Shown one piece after another: positions 1-8,062 of a stretch of 19,807 nucleotides of DNA (positions within the stretch are counted from its first letter, which is position 1; the number at the start of each line of letters is the position of its first letter). The notes beneath the pieces were generated by a model. That model was not told the DNA's origin. It saw nothing but the letters and a program-made list of their open reading frames with translations, and searched no databases. Made by a program: the position numbers and the translations under genes. Origin of the DNA: CAYUMU01 sp964445985 (GTDB lineage Bacteria; Planctomycetota; Planctomycetia; Pirellulales; S012-138); NCBI GenBank assembly GCA_964445985.1, contig CAYUMU010000106.1, positions 1-19,807 of the forward strand, written 5' to 3'.

Positions 1-84
1 CCTTTCAAGCGTTCCAAAAGGTACAACGGAGATGTGGGGGATAAAGAGGGGTTCATCCCCTGGGTCTTTTTGTGCGCCCATGCC

Positions 85-178
85 TCAATTTGCAATTTTC
101 AATTTGCAATCCAATCCGCCCCAGCCCACCAAACAACGACCCGATCCGCCCTCCTCAACTCCGAATTCCGCACTCCGA
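85..178. repeat. short direct repeats in the left-edge gap
   Basis: Two exact copies of TCAATTTGCAAT lie at 85-96 and 99-110 (period 14), and ACTCCGA occurs at 158-164 and 172-178, also with a 14-bp period. The stretch sits just beyond the stop codon of the minus-strand sugar transferase, so it is probably non-coding 3' sequence. A small GGGG/CCCC hairpin at about 49-63 has no convincing T-tract on either strand, so I do not call it a terminator. Confidence 0.5.
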
Positions 179-192
179 ACTCGCCCTACCGC

Positions 193-1581
193 TCAACACG
201 CGTTCCGGTGCCAAACGCCGCGAAACAGCGTCATGATCAAAATCTGCACATCGAGCCACAGCGACCAGTTGCAAATATAGTACAGGTCGCACTCCACGCG
301 GCGGCGGAGCGAGGTGTTGCCCCGCCAGCCATTCACTTGGGCCCAGCCAGTAATGCCGGCCTTCACCTGGTGACGCTGCGTGTAATGGGGAATCTGATGG
401 CGGAACTGTTCCACGAACACCCCCCGCTCCGGCCGAGGGCCGACCAGGCTCATGTCGCCCGCCAGCACGTTGAACAGTTGCGGCAGTTCGTCGATGCCCG
501 AGCGGCGGAGGAAGGTGCCAATCGGCGTCACGCGGCGATCGCCCCGCTTGGCCCAAACCGGCCCCGTTTGGCTCTCGGCATCCATCCGCATGGTGCGAAA
601 CTTGAGAATATTGAACGGCTTGCCTTCCACGCCTTGCCGCGGCTGCCGATAAAACACCGGTCCTCGGCTGGTGGCTTTGATCAAACAGGCCGTGAGCAGC
701 ATCACCGGGGCGAGCAGCACCAAGGCCACGGCGCCCAGCACCACGTCCATCGACCGCTTGGCCACGCGATGCCAGCCCACGTGAGGGTTTTCCCGCAAGC
801 TAAGGAACGTCAGCCCGTCCACTTCCAGCGTGCGCACGCGCATGCCAGCCAGGTTGGGCAAATCCGGCACAAACTGCACGTCCACCAGTACATGGCTCAA
901 CGTGGCTTGAATCTTGGGAAGCTCTTCGTACCGCTTGGCCGGCAGCGCCACGAATACGTGATCCACGCCATGCTTGGCAACCAGTTCCTTGAGCTCGTCC
1001 ACATCGCCCAAGAGCGGCATCCGGTCGCGGTCCACCTTGGCCGGCCGATCGACATAGCCCACCACTTCCAGCCCTGTCCAACGATTGGCGCGAATGGTGG
1101 CGGCCACGTTCCGACCCGTGCGGCCCGAACCCACAATAATGGCTCGATGCCGCCCCGGATAACGGCTGCGGTAGTATTGCAACGCCCGCCACAGCAACCG
1201 CCGCGAACTGACGAGAAACAGCCCGGCCAGCAGCAAAAACATGCCCAACGCCAGGCGAGACTCGTACAAATCGCGTCGATAGAAGGTGACGGCGATCGTG
1301 AGCAAGAACAGCAGCCCGCTGGCGACGAACACGGCCCCCAGTTCCGGCACAAACCGCCGCAGCCGATGAACGTCGTACAGGCCGCACAATTTATAAGCCA
1401 GCAAGGCCAAGGCCAGCACCCAAGGCAGGCCAAACGCCACCGTGCTCAGGTGGGGAACGCCTTCGGGCGCCGGCAAGAATGCAAATCGCAGAAAATAGGC
1501 GCCGAACCAGGCGAGCGTGGCCGTGATTAAATCGCTGGTCAAAAACGCCAGCAGCATCACCTGACGGTGTCGTCGGAACAT
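193..1581 (-). CDS. Undecaprenyl-phosphate sugar-1-phosphate transferase (WcaJ/exopolysaccharide initiating enzyme)
   Basis: This 462-residue membrane enzyme is expected to transfer a hexose-1-phosphate (glucose or galactose) from a UDP-sugar to undecaprenyl phosphate, the first step in building a capsule or exopolysaccharide repeat unit. Four N-terminal hydrophobic segments lie at about residues 9-30, 45-65, 80-100 and 108-125. A Rossmann-like CoA/NAD-binding domain follows (AIIVGSGRTGRNVAATI, about 147-163). One more membrane segment (about 278-300) leads into the bacterial sugar transferase domain, with KFRTMRMDAE (327-336), the DELPQLFNVLAGDMSLVGPRP block (364-384) and GITGWAQVNGWRG (409-421). 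The total length matches full WcaJ-type proteins. I chose the ATG at 1581 rather than the longer upstream frame because the extra 33 residues are not family-like and the homologous helix starts at MFRRHRQVMLLAF. No other polysaccharide genes are visible, so the substrate sugar cannot be assigned. Confidence 0.93.
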   Translation of the reverse strand: MFRRHRQVMLLAFLTSDLITATLAWFGAYFLRFAFLPAPEGVPHLSTVAFGLPWVLALALLAYKLCGLYDVHRLRRFVPELGAVFVASGLLFLLTIAVTFYRRDLYESRLALGMFLLLAGLFLVSSRRLLWRALQYYRSRYPGRHRAIIVGSGRTGRNVAATIRANRWTGLEVVGYVDRPAKVDRDRMPLLGDVDELKELVAKHGVDHVFVALPAKRYEELPKIQATLSHVLVDVQFVPDLPNLAGMRVRTLEVDGLTFLSLRENPHVGWHRVAKRSMDVVLGAVALVLLAPVMLLTACLIKATSRGPVFYRQPRQGVEGKPFNILKFRTMRMDAESQTGPVWAKRGDRRVTPIGTFLRRSGIDELPQLFNVLAGDMSLVGPRPERGVFVEQFRHQIPHYTQRHQVKAGITGWAQVNGWRGNTSLRRRVECDLYYICNWSLWLDVQILIMTLFRGVWHRNAC

Positions 1582-1955
1582 AACGCGACAACCCTTTATC
1601 GACGGCAGATTTGGAACGGCCCTCCGCAAGCCGGAAAACCGTGGGGGTGGTCTTTTAGCAACCGCCGCCCCAGCCGTCAAAGGCAGATTGCCCCCCGAGC
1701 CGCCGAAAGTGCCGAAGGCGTCGAAGCGATAGCCGCAAATAACGCCGATTGGTCCCTGCCGTCTCGCCTTCCGGTAGTCTCCGCAAACCCTCGCTCATTT
1801 TTCAGGGGCCAAGCAGCCATGCGAATGAGCCTGGGCGTAAATCTGTAAAGATATACAATGAAATGACTTGCGTAACGATCAAGCTGTCTTTCACCACCTG
1901 CCTTACGAAAATGCTAGTTTTGACAATTCGGTCAGGGGTGGTATTTTGGTGAGGA
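1582..1955. other. divergent intergenic region (374 bp)
   Basis: This gap lies between the start of the minus-strand sugar transferase and the plus-strand toxin-antitoxin remnant, so it should hold promoters for both directions. The left two thirds shows no coding signal on either strand. The only recognisable site is the sigma70-like promoter at its right end, listed separately. Confidence 0.5.
1920..1947 (+). promoter_or_regulatory. candidate sigma70-type promoter of the decayed toxin-antitoxin locus
   Basis: A perfect TTGACA (1920-1925) is followed after 16 bp by TATTTT (1942-1947). The ATG of the antitoxin remnant is only 8 bp further on (1956), so a transcript from here would be nearly leaderless. 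A GAGGA directly abuts the ATG and is too close to act as a normal ribosome binding site. The match is by eye only. Confidence 0.35.
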
Positions 1956-2436
1956 ATGAAGCCTCCCAACGAAAAACAAGCGGCCTCAAGAATCGGCGAA
2001 CTGCTGGCCGATTTACTCGGCAGTTCGCCAACCGAAGTCCAGGTCGATCACATCGGCCTTACGGATCAGCGTTACGACTATGCCATCTCGATAGGCAGCC
2101 GGCGCTTCACCGCGAAATATCAGGGCACGGCATCCACTGCCGCGGTCGCCTCTGCAATCGATCACCTCCAGCACTTGGCAAAGTCTCGGGCCACGGAAGG
2201 CGACCCGCTCGTGATCGTCCCCTTCATGGGCCCCGTGGGCCAACAGCTTTGCGACAAGTCCAAGACGTCATGGCTTGACCTCTGCGGCAACGCCAAGATT
2301 GTCGCGCCAGGGCTCCGAGTTTGGATCGAAGGGCGCCCCAACCAATACCGCGATCGGGGTCGCCCCCCCCAATATCTTCGCCCCCAAAAGTTCCCGGATC
2401 GCAAGGCAACTCCTACTTCATCCGCAAACCTACCAG
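1956..2436 (+). pseudogene. 5' part of an AbiEi-like (type IV) antitoxin, frameshifted and truncated
   Basis: The reading frame opens at an ATG at 1956. The first ~137 codons look intact: an N-terminal helical region (AASRIGELLADLLGSSPTEV), then IVPFMGPVGQQLCDKSKTSW and DLCGNAKIVAPGLRVWIEGR, a pattern I associate with AbiEi-like winged-helix antitoxins. At a run of eight C (2363-2370) the sensible continuation jumps by +1: the next frame gives NIFAPKSSRIARQLLLHPQT, which should lead into the DNA-binding winged helix. That domain is missing. At about 2436 the sequence passes into a second gene in yet another frame. In intact systems the antitoxin represses the operon and counters the nucleotidyltransferase toxin. 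Here it cannot be complete. The family assignment rests on remembered motif patterns, without a search. The single-base shift could be an assembly error in the C run, but the missing 3' half could not. Confidence 0.6.
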
Positions 2437-2976
2437 TCAACGCTGGCGCATCACAGCCAATGACCAGACCGTAAACGTCGATTTTCTGATTCCGCCCACG
2501 CAAGCAGGCGACAAAGGCGGCAGGCTCCGCAATTTGGAATCGGGGTTCGCCGCCATCATCACCCCCGGATTGGAACTGGCCTTTGCCGACAAACGACAAG
2601 TCACTCTGGCGGGCCACACGCTCCACAACGAGCTGGCCACCCGCCCCATGTGGGTTTGCGAAGCAGGCCTTTCATCGTTCTCAAAGCCCTTGCCTTTCGA
2701 AGCCGCGGCAAGAACAAAGATGCCTACGATCTCGTGTATATCCTGCAGAACTACGGAAACGCCGTCACCGATCTTTTCCAACGCCTCCAACCCCTCTTGG
2801 AAAACTCGTTCGCCACCCAGGCCCTCGAAATCTTGGCACGGGATTTCTCGGAACTCGATTCCGTCGGCACGATGCGCGCGGCCGAATTTCTGGGCAACGC
2901 GCAGGATGAAACGATTCGAGCTGACGCGTCCGGCGCCGTGCGCTCCCTCCTCAGGCTTTGCCAACAACCCGACTAA
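2437..2976 (+). pseudogene. 3' part of an AbiEii-like nucleotidyltransferase toxin, frameshifted and lacking its N-terminus
   Basis: From about 2437 the frame reads QRWRITANDQTVNVDFLIPP, the usual 'RW...VDFLIP' stretch of AbiEii-type nucleotidyltransferases, then LESGFAAIITPGLELAFADK and MWVCEAG. At 2668-2670 one base appears to be lost. The next frame resumes with PFIVLKALAFRSRGKNKDAY and DLVYIL, the conserved 'lKalAl..R.k.KDayDl' block, and runs to a TAA at 2974-2976. The N-terminal GS..D/E nucleotidyltransferase active-site region is absent, so this copy cannot be catalytic. Adding one base at 2668-2670 would give EAG-P-FIVLKAL, a perfect join, which supports a simple 1-nt deletion or a sequencing error there. 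The remnant lies directly after the antitoxin remnant, which fits a two-gene cassette collapsed by an internal deletion. The family call is by motif only. Confidence 0.6.
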
Positions 2977-3328
2977 CTGCCCGTCTCTCGAAAGTGGAAC
3001 AGGCACCGCCGACGCAGCAATTCCTCACTGCCGAAACCATTCGGACCAAGAAACGGCATTCGCAGCGATCGATACAAGTTATTCTGCATCAATAACTTGC
3101 GACCCAACCACTCCCCCCACAAATTTTTCACCCTTCACCATGGATCGAATCCGCCCTTCGAGCGTCTATACTTAAAGGGTCATCCACGGTAGGTGGTGGG
3201 AATATGCGCGTGGCTGCGCCGCAATTTGCTGCCACCACTCCACCCAGGCTGGCCAACATCATTTCGCAAAGTTACCGGCTGCCAAAGCTGGCAAAAATAA
3301 AGACGCCACCCTCAGGAGGGCGACACCC
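2977..3328 (+). other. intergenic region upstream of the large membrane protein (352 bp)
   Basis: No convincing coding signal is seen here; the short open frames are tails of the decayed locus. The region must carry the promoter of the gene starting at 3329, but I see no clear -35/-10 pair. The right end holds that gene's ribosome binding site. Confidence 0.45.
3314..3319 (+). promoter_or_regulatory. strong ribosome binding site (AGGAGG) for the 1283-residue protein
   Basis: A perfect AGGAGG ends 9 bases before the ATG at 3329. This fixes the start of the large membrane protein. Confidence 0.8.
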
Positions 3329-6300
3329 ATGGCGACCGCTCCGGCTCCCCACACCAACGAAACCCCTCTGGCCTCTGCCAAGCGCCAGCAAACCGTTTCG
3401 TATGGCAGCTATATCGAAACGCAGTTGGGCCGGACCCGCTCGCAGGTAAAGTGGGTAGAAATTTTCTGCCACCTGCTGATTCTGTTCGTCGGCGTGCTCG
3501 CCTCCCTGCTCACCATGGTCGTGGTCGATCACTGGATCGCCCCGCTCAATACCTTCGCGCGCTGGCTCTGCTTGCTGGGACTGCTCGCCGGAGCCGGCTA
3601 CTACATTGTCCGCTCGATCGTGCCGCTGTTCCTCCGCCGCGTGAATGCCGTGTATGCGGCCCTGGCCATCGAGCAAAACCTGCCGTCGCTCAAAAATTCA
3701 CTCGTCAATCTGCTGATGCTCCGCTCGGCAGGCGGGGCCGCTCCGGTCGCCGTGATCGAGGCCATGGAAGCCCAAGCGGCCACCCGGCTCTCCTACGTCG
3801 ATACCGAAGTTCACGTCGATCGCTCCCGCCTCATTCGCCTGGGCTACGTGCTCCTGGGCGTGATGGTCGTGGCCGCGCTCTACGGGTTCATTTCGCCCAA
3901 AGACCCCCTGCAAACTTTCCGTCGGGTCTTCTCCCCCTGGTCGTCCGTGGCCGCTCCCACCCGCGTGCAAATCACCCGCGTTACCCCCGGCAGCACCACC
4001 ATCTTTCGCGACCACCAGGTCACCGTTCAGGCTGTCGTCCAAAACCGGGGCGACCATCCGGTGGAATTGTTCTACTCCTCGCTCGACGAGCAACGCCGCA
4101 TCGATAACCGCCGCATTGCCATGGCGCAAAAATCGCCCGGCCAGTTCGAAGCCGATCTCCCCGGCGGCGTGACCGGCCTGCAAGAATCGGTCGAATACTT
4201 CGTCCGCGCCGGCGATGCCCAAAGCCCCACCTATCAAATCGTGGTGCAAACGCCACCCGCCATCTCGGTCAAACAGGTGCTCTACAAATACCCGGAATAC
4301 ACGGGCCGCGACCGGCCGCCATCCTCGGGCGGCGACATCCAAGCCCTGGAAGGGGCCGTGGTCACGCTGCAAGCCGAAGCCAATCAAGACATCCACGAAG
4401 CCTGGCTCGACCTCAACTGCGACGGCCGCAACGATCTGCGGATGAAGCACGAAGGCCGCGCCGCCAGCGTCAGCTTTGTGCTCCGCATGAGCACCCGGCC
4501 CGGCGAAGGCCGCCGCGGCGAGCACGACAGCTACCAGATTCGCTTCGTGAACACCGAGCAACACGAAAACCCGCGCCCCATTCGCTACAAAATCAGCACC
4601 ATCGCCGACGACCCGCCGCAACTGGCCATCGTCGATCCCAAACAGCCCGTGGTCGAAGTCCCCCTCAACGGCAGCTTGCCAATCCACCTGCGAGCAGAAG
4701 ACCCCGACTTCGCCCTGACCCGCGTCACCCTGGTGGCCGAACGCGAATCGGCCAGCGGACGGTTGATCGTCAACCAAACCCTGCTCGAAAAACTGCACCC
4801 CGGCGAGCTCACGGCTCAATACACGTTCGTGCCCAGCGAGCATCAACTCCAGGCAGGCGAAACCGTGCTCGTTCGCGGCATTGCCTTCGACAATAAACAG
4901 CCCGAGCCCAACCACGCCAACAGCGAGAACCTGCGCATCAAAATCGTGGCGCCGTCGGAAGGCGATCCTCGGCAACCGCCCACGGACCCCAAAAACCAAC
5001 CGCAAGACCCCAACCAGCCCAAGCCCGACCAAAAACGGCCAAACAACGATCCGCAACAGCAAAAACCGCAAGACGGCAACCAGGAAAAACCAGACCAGGG
5101 TCAGCCAGAGAAGGGAAAACCCGAGCAGGGCAAGCCAGAAAAAGGCCAACCCGAGCAAGGCCAACAAGGCGAGCCCCAAGACCAACAACCGGGCGCCGAA
5201 GGCGAACAGGGCAAACAGCCCATGCAGAGCGAAAAGCCCATGCCTGGCCAGAACCCCATGCAGGGTGAGAACCCAATGCAAGGTGAGCAAGGCACTCAGC
5301 CCATGCCCGGCGAACAGGGCCAAGACCCTATGCCAGGCCAAGCCCCCAAGCAGGGTCAAGAGGGCAACCAACAGCCAGGCAACCAGCCCCAAACCGGCCA
5401 ACAACAAGGCTCCCAGCCCAAAGAAGACTTCGATCCCCAGCAAGACCCCGGCAAAGTGATCGAACAGTTGCTCAAAGACCAACAACAAAAAGAAAAGGAA
5501 CAAGGGAAGAACGACCAACAGCAGCAGCAAGAACAACAGCAAAACCAGTCCCACTCGCCCATGGACCAAAACCAGCCAGGCGGGGCCGGCAACCAGAACG
5601 GCAATCAGCAACAGCAGCAAAACTCCGGCGGACAGGGCGACCAGCAGTCCCCCTCCGGCCAACAGAACCCCAGCCAGCAAAACAACTCCGGCGGCAATAA
5701 CCAGCCCTCGCCCCAGAACGGCAACCAGCCGTCGCAAAACAACTCCGGACAGGGCCAGAACAACTCCAACCCCGCCGGCCAGCAACCACCGGCCGGTCAG
5801 CAACCGGGCGCCGGCGAAAAACCAACCGACCCCCGTAGCGGCGCCACCCAACAGGGCGACGCCAACCAAAAAAGTGGCAACCAACAACAGCAGCCCAACC
5901 CCAAAACGGGCAACCAATCGCCCTCCGGCCAGGAAAAGCCTGAGAATGCCCAGCCCGGCCAGGGCGAAAAGCCCCCCGGCGCACAAGGCCAAGAGAGCAA
6001 GAACACCCCCGACGGCGCTCCCAAGCCCAGCCAATCGGCCGAAGGCCAAGGCGGCCAAACCAAACCCAACTCCGAAAAGAATATGAACGAGCCTTCGCAG
6101 GGCGAAGAAAAGCCCGAGCACCAAGGGGGCGACGATTCCCGCGAGAAAGGCGCCGGCGGAGCAGGCTCGTCCAACGAGTCCACCCAGGGCAGCCCCATGG
6201 CTCAAGAAAAGGCTCAAGCCAAAGACGGCAAGGGAGCTTCGCCGGGTGAAACCGAGTCGCCCAAAGAACCCAACGCGGCCCAATCGCCCAGCAACAGCGA

Positions 6301-7180
6301 GAAAGAATCCGACTCGCAAGGCGAAAGCGACGGCGATCGTTCCGGCGGCGGCAAGGAAGGCGGCGGCCAAAGCTCCAACCAGCAAGGCACCGGCGGCGCC
6401 GGCCAAAACACGGCCGCCGACGAAGGCGCCTCCCAAGCCCCCGGCTCAGGCAAGGGCGAAGACAGCTCCGAAGCCGGCAACAAGACCGAGGCCGACGGCA
6501 AAACCGGCGCGGCCGGCGAAAAAACCGGCGAAGGCTCGCAATCCCGCGAAGGCGGCTCGGCCACGGGACAGGGCAAAGGCAAACCGCCCGGCGGCCAAAA
6601 CCAACCCCAGCCGCAGGGCGACCCCATGTCGCGCGGCAGCACCGACGAGCGAAACCAGTCGCCCCCCGGCGGCGAACAAGCCCAGCCCGACCGCTCCGGC
6701 GGCGGCCAGCCCGGCCAGAACAACAGCGGCGCCCCCGACTCGGCCGGCCAAGGCGCCGGCGGCCGCGACAGCTCAGCCCCACCGTCGCCAAAAGCCAGCC
6801 CCGACTTCCGCGGCGAAGACCCCAATCTCGAATACGCCAACCAGGCCACCGACCTGGCCCTCAAGCACCTCCGCGACGAGCTCAACAAGGAAACGCCCGA
6901 TCCCGAACTGCTCAACAAGATTCGCATGAACCAGGACGAAGCTCGCGACTTCCTCAATCGCATGGAGCAGAACCTGGATCAATCGCGTCAGGCAGGCGAC
7001 GCGGGCGAAGTCGCCCGCAACCGCCTCCGCAACCTGGGCCTCCGCCCCTTGAGCGCCGGCAAACACAACGACGACCTCCGCGACCTCCGCTCATCCACCA
7101 TCACCAAACCGCCGAGCGAATACCGCGAAGAATTCCGCTCCTACAACGAACGCGGCGCCCGCCCCAGCCGAGGCAAGTGA
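3329..7180 (+). CDS. Large membrane protein, DUF4175-like, with a very long Gln/Pro/Gly-rich disordered segment
   Basis: The protein has 1283 residues. Three membrane helices lie near the N-terminus (about 46-66, 77-102 and 168-188), with the conserved-looking RRVNAVYAALAIEQNLPSLK between the second and third. After the third come SPWSSVAAPTRVQITRVTPG and several beta-rich, Ig-like segments to about residue 540, probably outside the cytoplasm. Residues ~541-1155 are low complexity, rich in Q, P, G, N, E, S and K, with imperfect units such as PMPGQNPMQGENPMQGEQG and KPEQGKPEKGQPEQG. The last ~127 residues return to ordinary helical sequence (DLALKHLRDELNKE, DEARDFLNRMEQNL) and end in a basic tail. 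Planctomycete proteins of this architecture (DUF4175-type) usually occur near MoxR AAA ATPase, DUF58 and von Willebrand-type genes; none is in this window. The role is unknown. A structural or scaffolding part in the envelope is an inference. The start is fixed by AGGAGG 9 bases upstream. Confidence 0.85.
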   Translation: MATAPAPHTNETPLASAKRQQTVSYGSYIETQLGRTRSQVKWVEIFCHLLILFVGVLASLLTMVVVDHWIAPLNTFARWLCLLGLLAGAGYYIVRSIVPLFLRRVNAVYAALAIEQNLPSLKNSLVNLLMLRSAGGAAPVAVIEAMEAQAATRLSYVDTEVHVDRSRLIRLGYVLLGVMVVAALYGFISPKDPLQTFRRVFSPWSSVAAPTRVQITRVTPGSTTIFRDHQVTVQAVVQNRGDHPVELFYSSLDEQRRIDNRRIAMAQKSPGQFEADLPGGVTGLQESVEYFVRAGDAQSPTYQIVVQTPPAISVKQVLYKYPEYTGRDRPPSSGGDIQALEGAVVTLQAEANQDIHEAWLDLNCDGRNDLRMKHEGRAASVSFVLRMSTRPGEGRRGEHDSYQIRFVNTEQHENPRPIRYKISTIADDPPQLAIVDPKQPVVEVPLNGSLPIHLRAEDPDFALTRVTLVAERESASGRLIVNQTLLEKLHPGELTAQYTFVPSEHQLQAGETVLVRGIAFDNKQPEPNHANSENLRIKIVAPSEGDPRQPPTDPKNQPQDPNQPKPDQKRPNNDPQQQKPQDGNQEKPDQGQPEKGKPEQGKPEKGQPEQGQQGEPQDQQPGAEGEQGKQPMQSEKPMPGQNPMQGENPMQGEQGTQPMPGEQGQDPMPGQAPKQGQEGNQQPGNQPQTGQQQGSQPKEDFDPQQDPGKVIEQLLKDQQQKEKEQGKNDQQQQQEQQQNQSHSPMDQNQPGGAGNQNGNQQQQQNSGGQGDQQSPSGQQNPSQQNNSGGNNQPSPQNGNQPSQNNSGQGQNNSNPAGQQPPAGQQPGAGEKPTDPRSGATQQGDANQKSGNQQQQPNPKTGNQSPSGQEKPENAQPGQGEKPPGAQGQESKNTPDGAPKPSQSAEGQGGQTKPNSEKNMNEPSQGEEKPEHQGGDDSREKGAGGAGSSNESTQGSPMAQEKAQAKDGKGASPGETESPKEPNAAQSPSNSEKESDSQGESDGDRSGGGKEGGGQSSNQQGTGGAGQNTAADEGASQAPGSGKGEDSSEAGNKTEADGKTGAAGEKTGEGSQSREGGSATGQGKGKPPGGQNQPQPQGDPMSRGSTDERNQSPPGGEQAQPDRSGGGQPGQNNSGAPDSAGQGAGGRDSSAPPSPKASPDFRGEDPNLEYANQATDLALKHLRDELNKETPDPELLNKIRMNQDEARDFLNRMEQNLDQSRQAGDAGEVARNRLRNLGLRPLSAGKHNDDLRDLRSSTITKPPSEYREEFRSYNERGARPSRGK
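4949..6796 (+). repeat. low-complexity coding tract (Q/P/G/N-rich) inside the large membrane protein
   Basis: About 1.85 kb encodes roughly 615 residues of imperfect short repeats. The first part is rich in charged Lys/Pro/Glu/Gln units, 5215-5350 holds Met-Gln-Gly/Met-Pro-Gly units, the middle is Gln/Asn-rich, and the last third is Gly/Ala/Ser/Glu-rich. The changing composition suggests stepwise growth by repeat slippage. The opposite strand stays open over long stretches purely because of this base bias. Confidence 0.85.
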
Positions 7181-7200
7181 AGAAGTGCGGAATTCGAAGC

Positions 7201-7303
7201 GGTACGCACCCCATGCGTACCTTCCGGGTGGGCGATCGCCACGCCCCCGCGGCTGCGCGCGACTCTGGCCGACAGAGGGGCAACGTCCAACGATCGCCGG
7301 CGC
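7201..7303 (+). repeat. dispersed ~103-bp repeat, copy A
   Basis: Hand alignment with 8866-8968 gives 12 mismatches and no gaps over 103 positions (about 88% identity), in the same orientation. The repeat opens with a palindrome: GGTACGCA / TGCGTACC around a 5-base loop in this copy. In copy B the stem is one pair longer. It also contains GCGCGCGACTCTGGCCGAC, identical in both copies. No protein function is evident. The two copies bracket the HNH cassette. Confidence 0.9.
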
Positions 7304-7311
7304 CCGAGTGC

Positions 7312-7338
7312 CATGCTTACGCCCGTGGCGTAAGCATG
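7312..7338. terminator. perfect 12-bp inverted repeat, possible bidirectional terminator
   Basis: CATGCTTACGCC (7312-7323) and GGCGTAAGCATG (7327-7338) pair perfectly around a 3-base CGT loop. The position between converging genes suits a bidirectional terminator. There is no T-tract on either side, so it may instead be the end of a repeat element like the neighbouring copy A. Confidence 0.35.
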
Positions 7339-7468
7339 CAAAGCGGTAGGCAAACAAGATCAGGTAAGCGGCGGGAGGGCCGACCGTCGCCAAACAACCA
7401 CCCATCACGGAACCATCTGAAGCGACACGCCAACGAGATCAGGTATGTAGTGGGGGGTAGTTAAGCGT

Positions 7469-8062
7469 TCAATAGGTATCAGCAAGTTCGCCTCGCTGCC
7501 GTTTGGCAAACCAACTGTTTTCCACGCCATCAGGCCGCGAGTTTTGCGGGGGTCGCAGACTAGCGAGGTTTGGCAAGTCATCGGGAAATCCCATAAGTTG
7601 CGAGTGCAATTCAGGATCTCGTTTCATTGCAAGTTCGACGATGCGCATCCACATGACGCGCCATTTCTTCAGCCTGGGCGAATTCAGGTCGAGTTGTTGG
7701 ATGAGTCGTTTCACCTCGGGCAAATTGCTGGTCAGAATGCCGTCCGGCCCCACGAGTACCCATTCCGCCGATAACAGTGTCAATGGATTGTCGACGGGTT
7801 GTCCAAGTTTCACTTCGTTACAGCGCCGGCAGGCATAGACGAGGTTGAAATAGTCGAGACGCAGTTGGGGAGACAGGGACTGCGGTTGGAAATGGTCCAA
7901 TTCAAATTCACCGGTTACCTGCCCCCAATTCTCACGCTTCAAACAATAGGTGCAGCGGAACGTACACTCATCACGCAACCAGGGACGATAGGACTTATAG
8001 GTGGCGTAGCCCGCCGGCCCGTGAACTCTTTCTAACCGCGATTCTGGATATTCAAAGATCAC
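7469..8062 (-). CDS. HNH endonuclease family protein
   Basis: The protein has 197 residues and a clear HNH/zinc-binding core near residues 38-90: CTYC (first Cys pair), FELDHFQPQS with the catalytic-type Asp-His, then YFNLVYACRRCNEVKLG carrying the HNH Asn and the second Cys pair. This is the pattern of active metal-dependent nucleases that cut DNA or RNA. The C-terminal half is helical (LIQQLDLNSPRLKKWRVMWM) and matches no domain I recognise. It starts with GTG at 8062, overlapping the TGA of the upstream gene by 4 bases (GTGA), so it is translationally coupled as the last gene of a three-gene cassette. All HNH and zinc residues appear intact, so activity is plausible. Such HNH proteins occur in homing elements, restriction and anti-phage systems; the sequence alone does not say which. 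Confidence 0.85.
   Translation of the reverse strand: MIFEYPESRLERVHGPAGYATYKSYRPWLRDECTFRCTYCLKRENWGQVTGEFELDHFQPQSLSPQLRLDYFNLVYACRRCNEVKLGQPVDNPLTLLSAEWVLVGPDGILTSNLPEVKRLIQQLDLNSPRLKKWRVMWMRIVELAMKRDPELHSQLMGFPDDLPNLASLRPPQNSRPDGVENSWFAKRQRGELADTY

Larger units (their letters stand above)
7181..7468. other. convergent intergenic region with dispersed repeat and hairpin
   Basis: This gap of 288 bp lies between two converging genes. It contains repeat copy A (7201-7303) and a perfect 12-bp hairpin (7312-7338). The rest shows no coding signal. Confidence 0.5.

Noticed and set aside
34..1530. 498-codon open frame on the plus strand
   Set aside because: It is antisense to the sugar transferase, whose motifs and membrane segments are unmistakable.
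2363..2370. programmed ribosomal frameshift at the C8 run
   Set aside because: A second shift of opposite sign and missing domains in the same locus point to decay or sequence error, and no stimulatory structure is evident.
5215..5350. CRISPR-like or tandem DNA repeat array
   Set aside because: The units are imperfect, in frame and without spacers; they encode Met/Pro/Gln/Gly repeats of the large protein.
3698..6436. 912-codon open frame on the minus strand
   Set aside because: It is antisense to the large membrane protein and its leucine/glycine/alanine-rich product simply mirrors the biased Q/P/G-rich sense codons. It has no domain, and the sense frame has a strong ribosome site and family-like ends.
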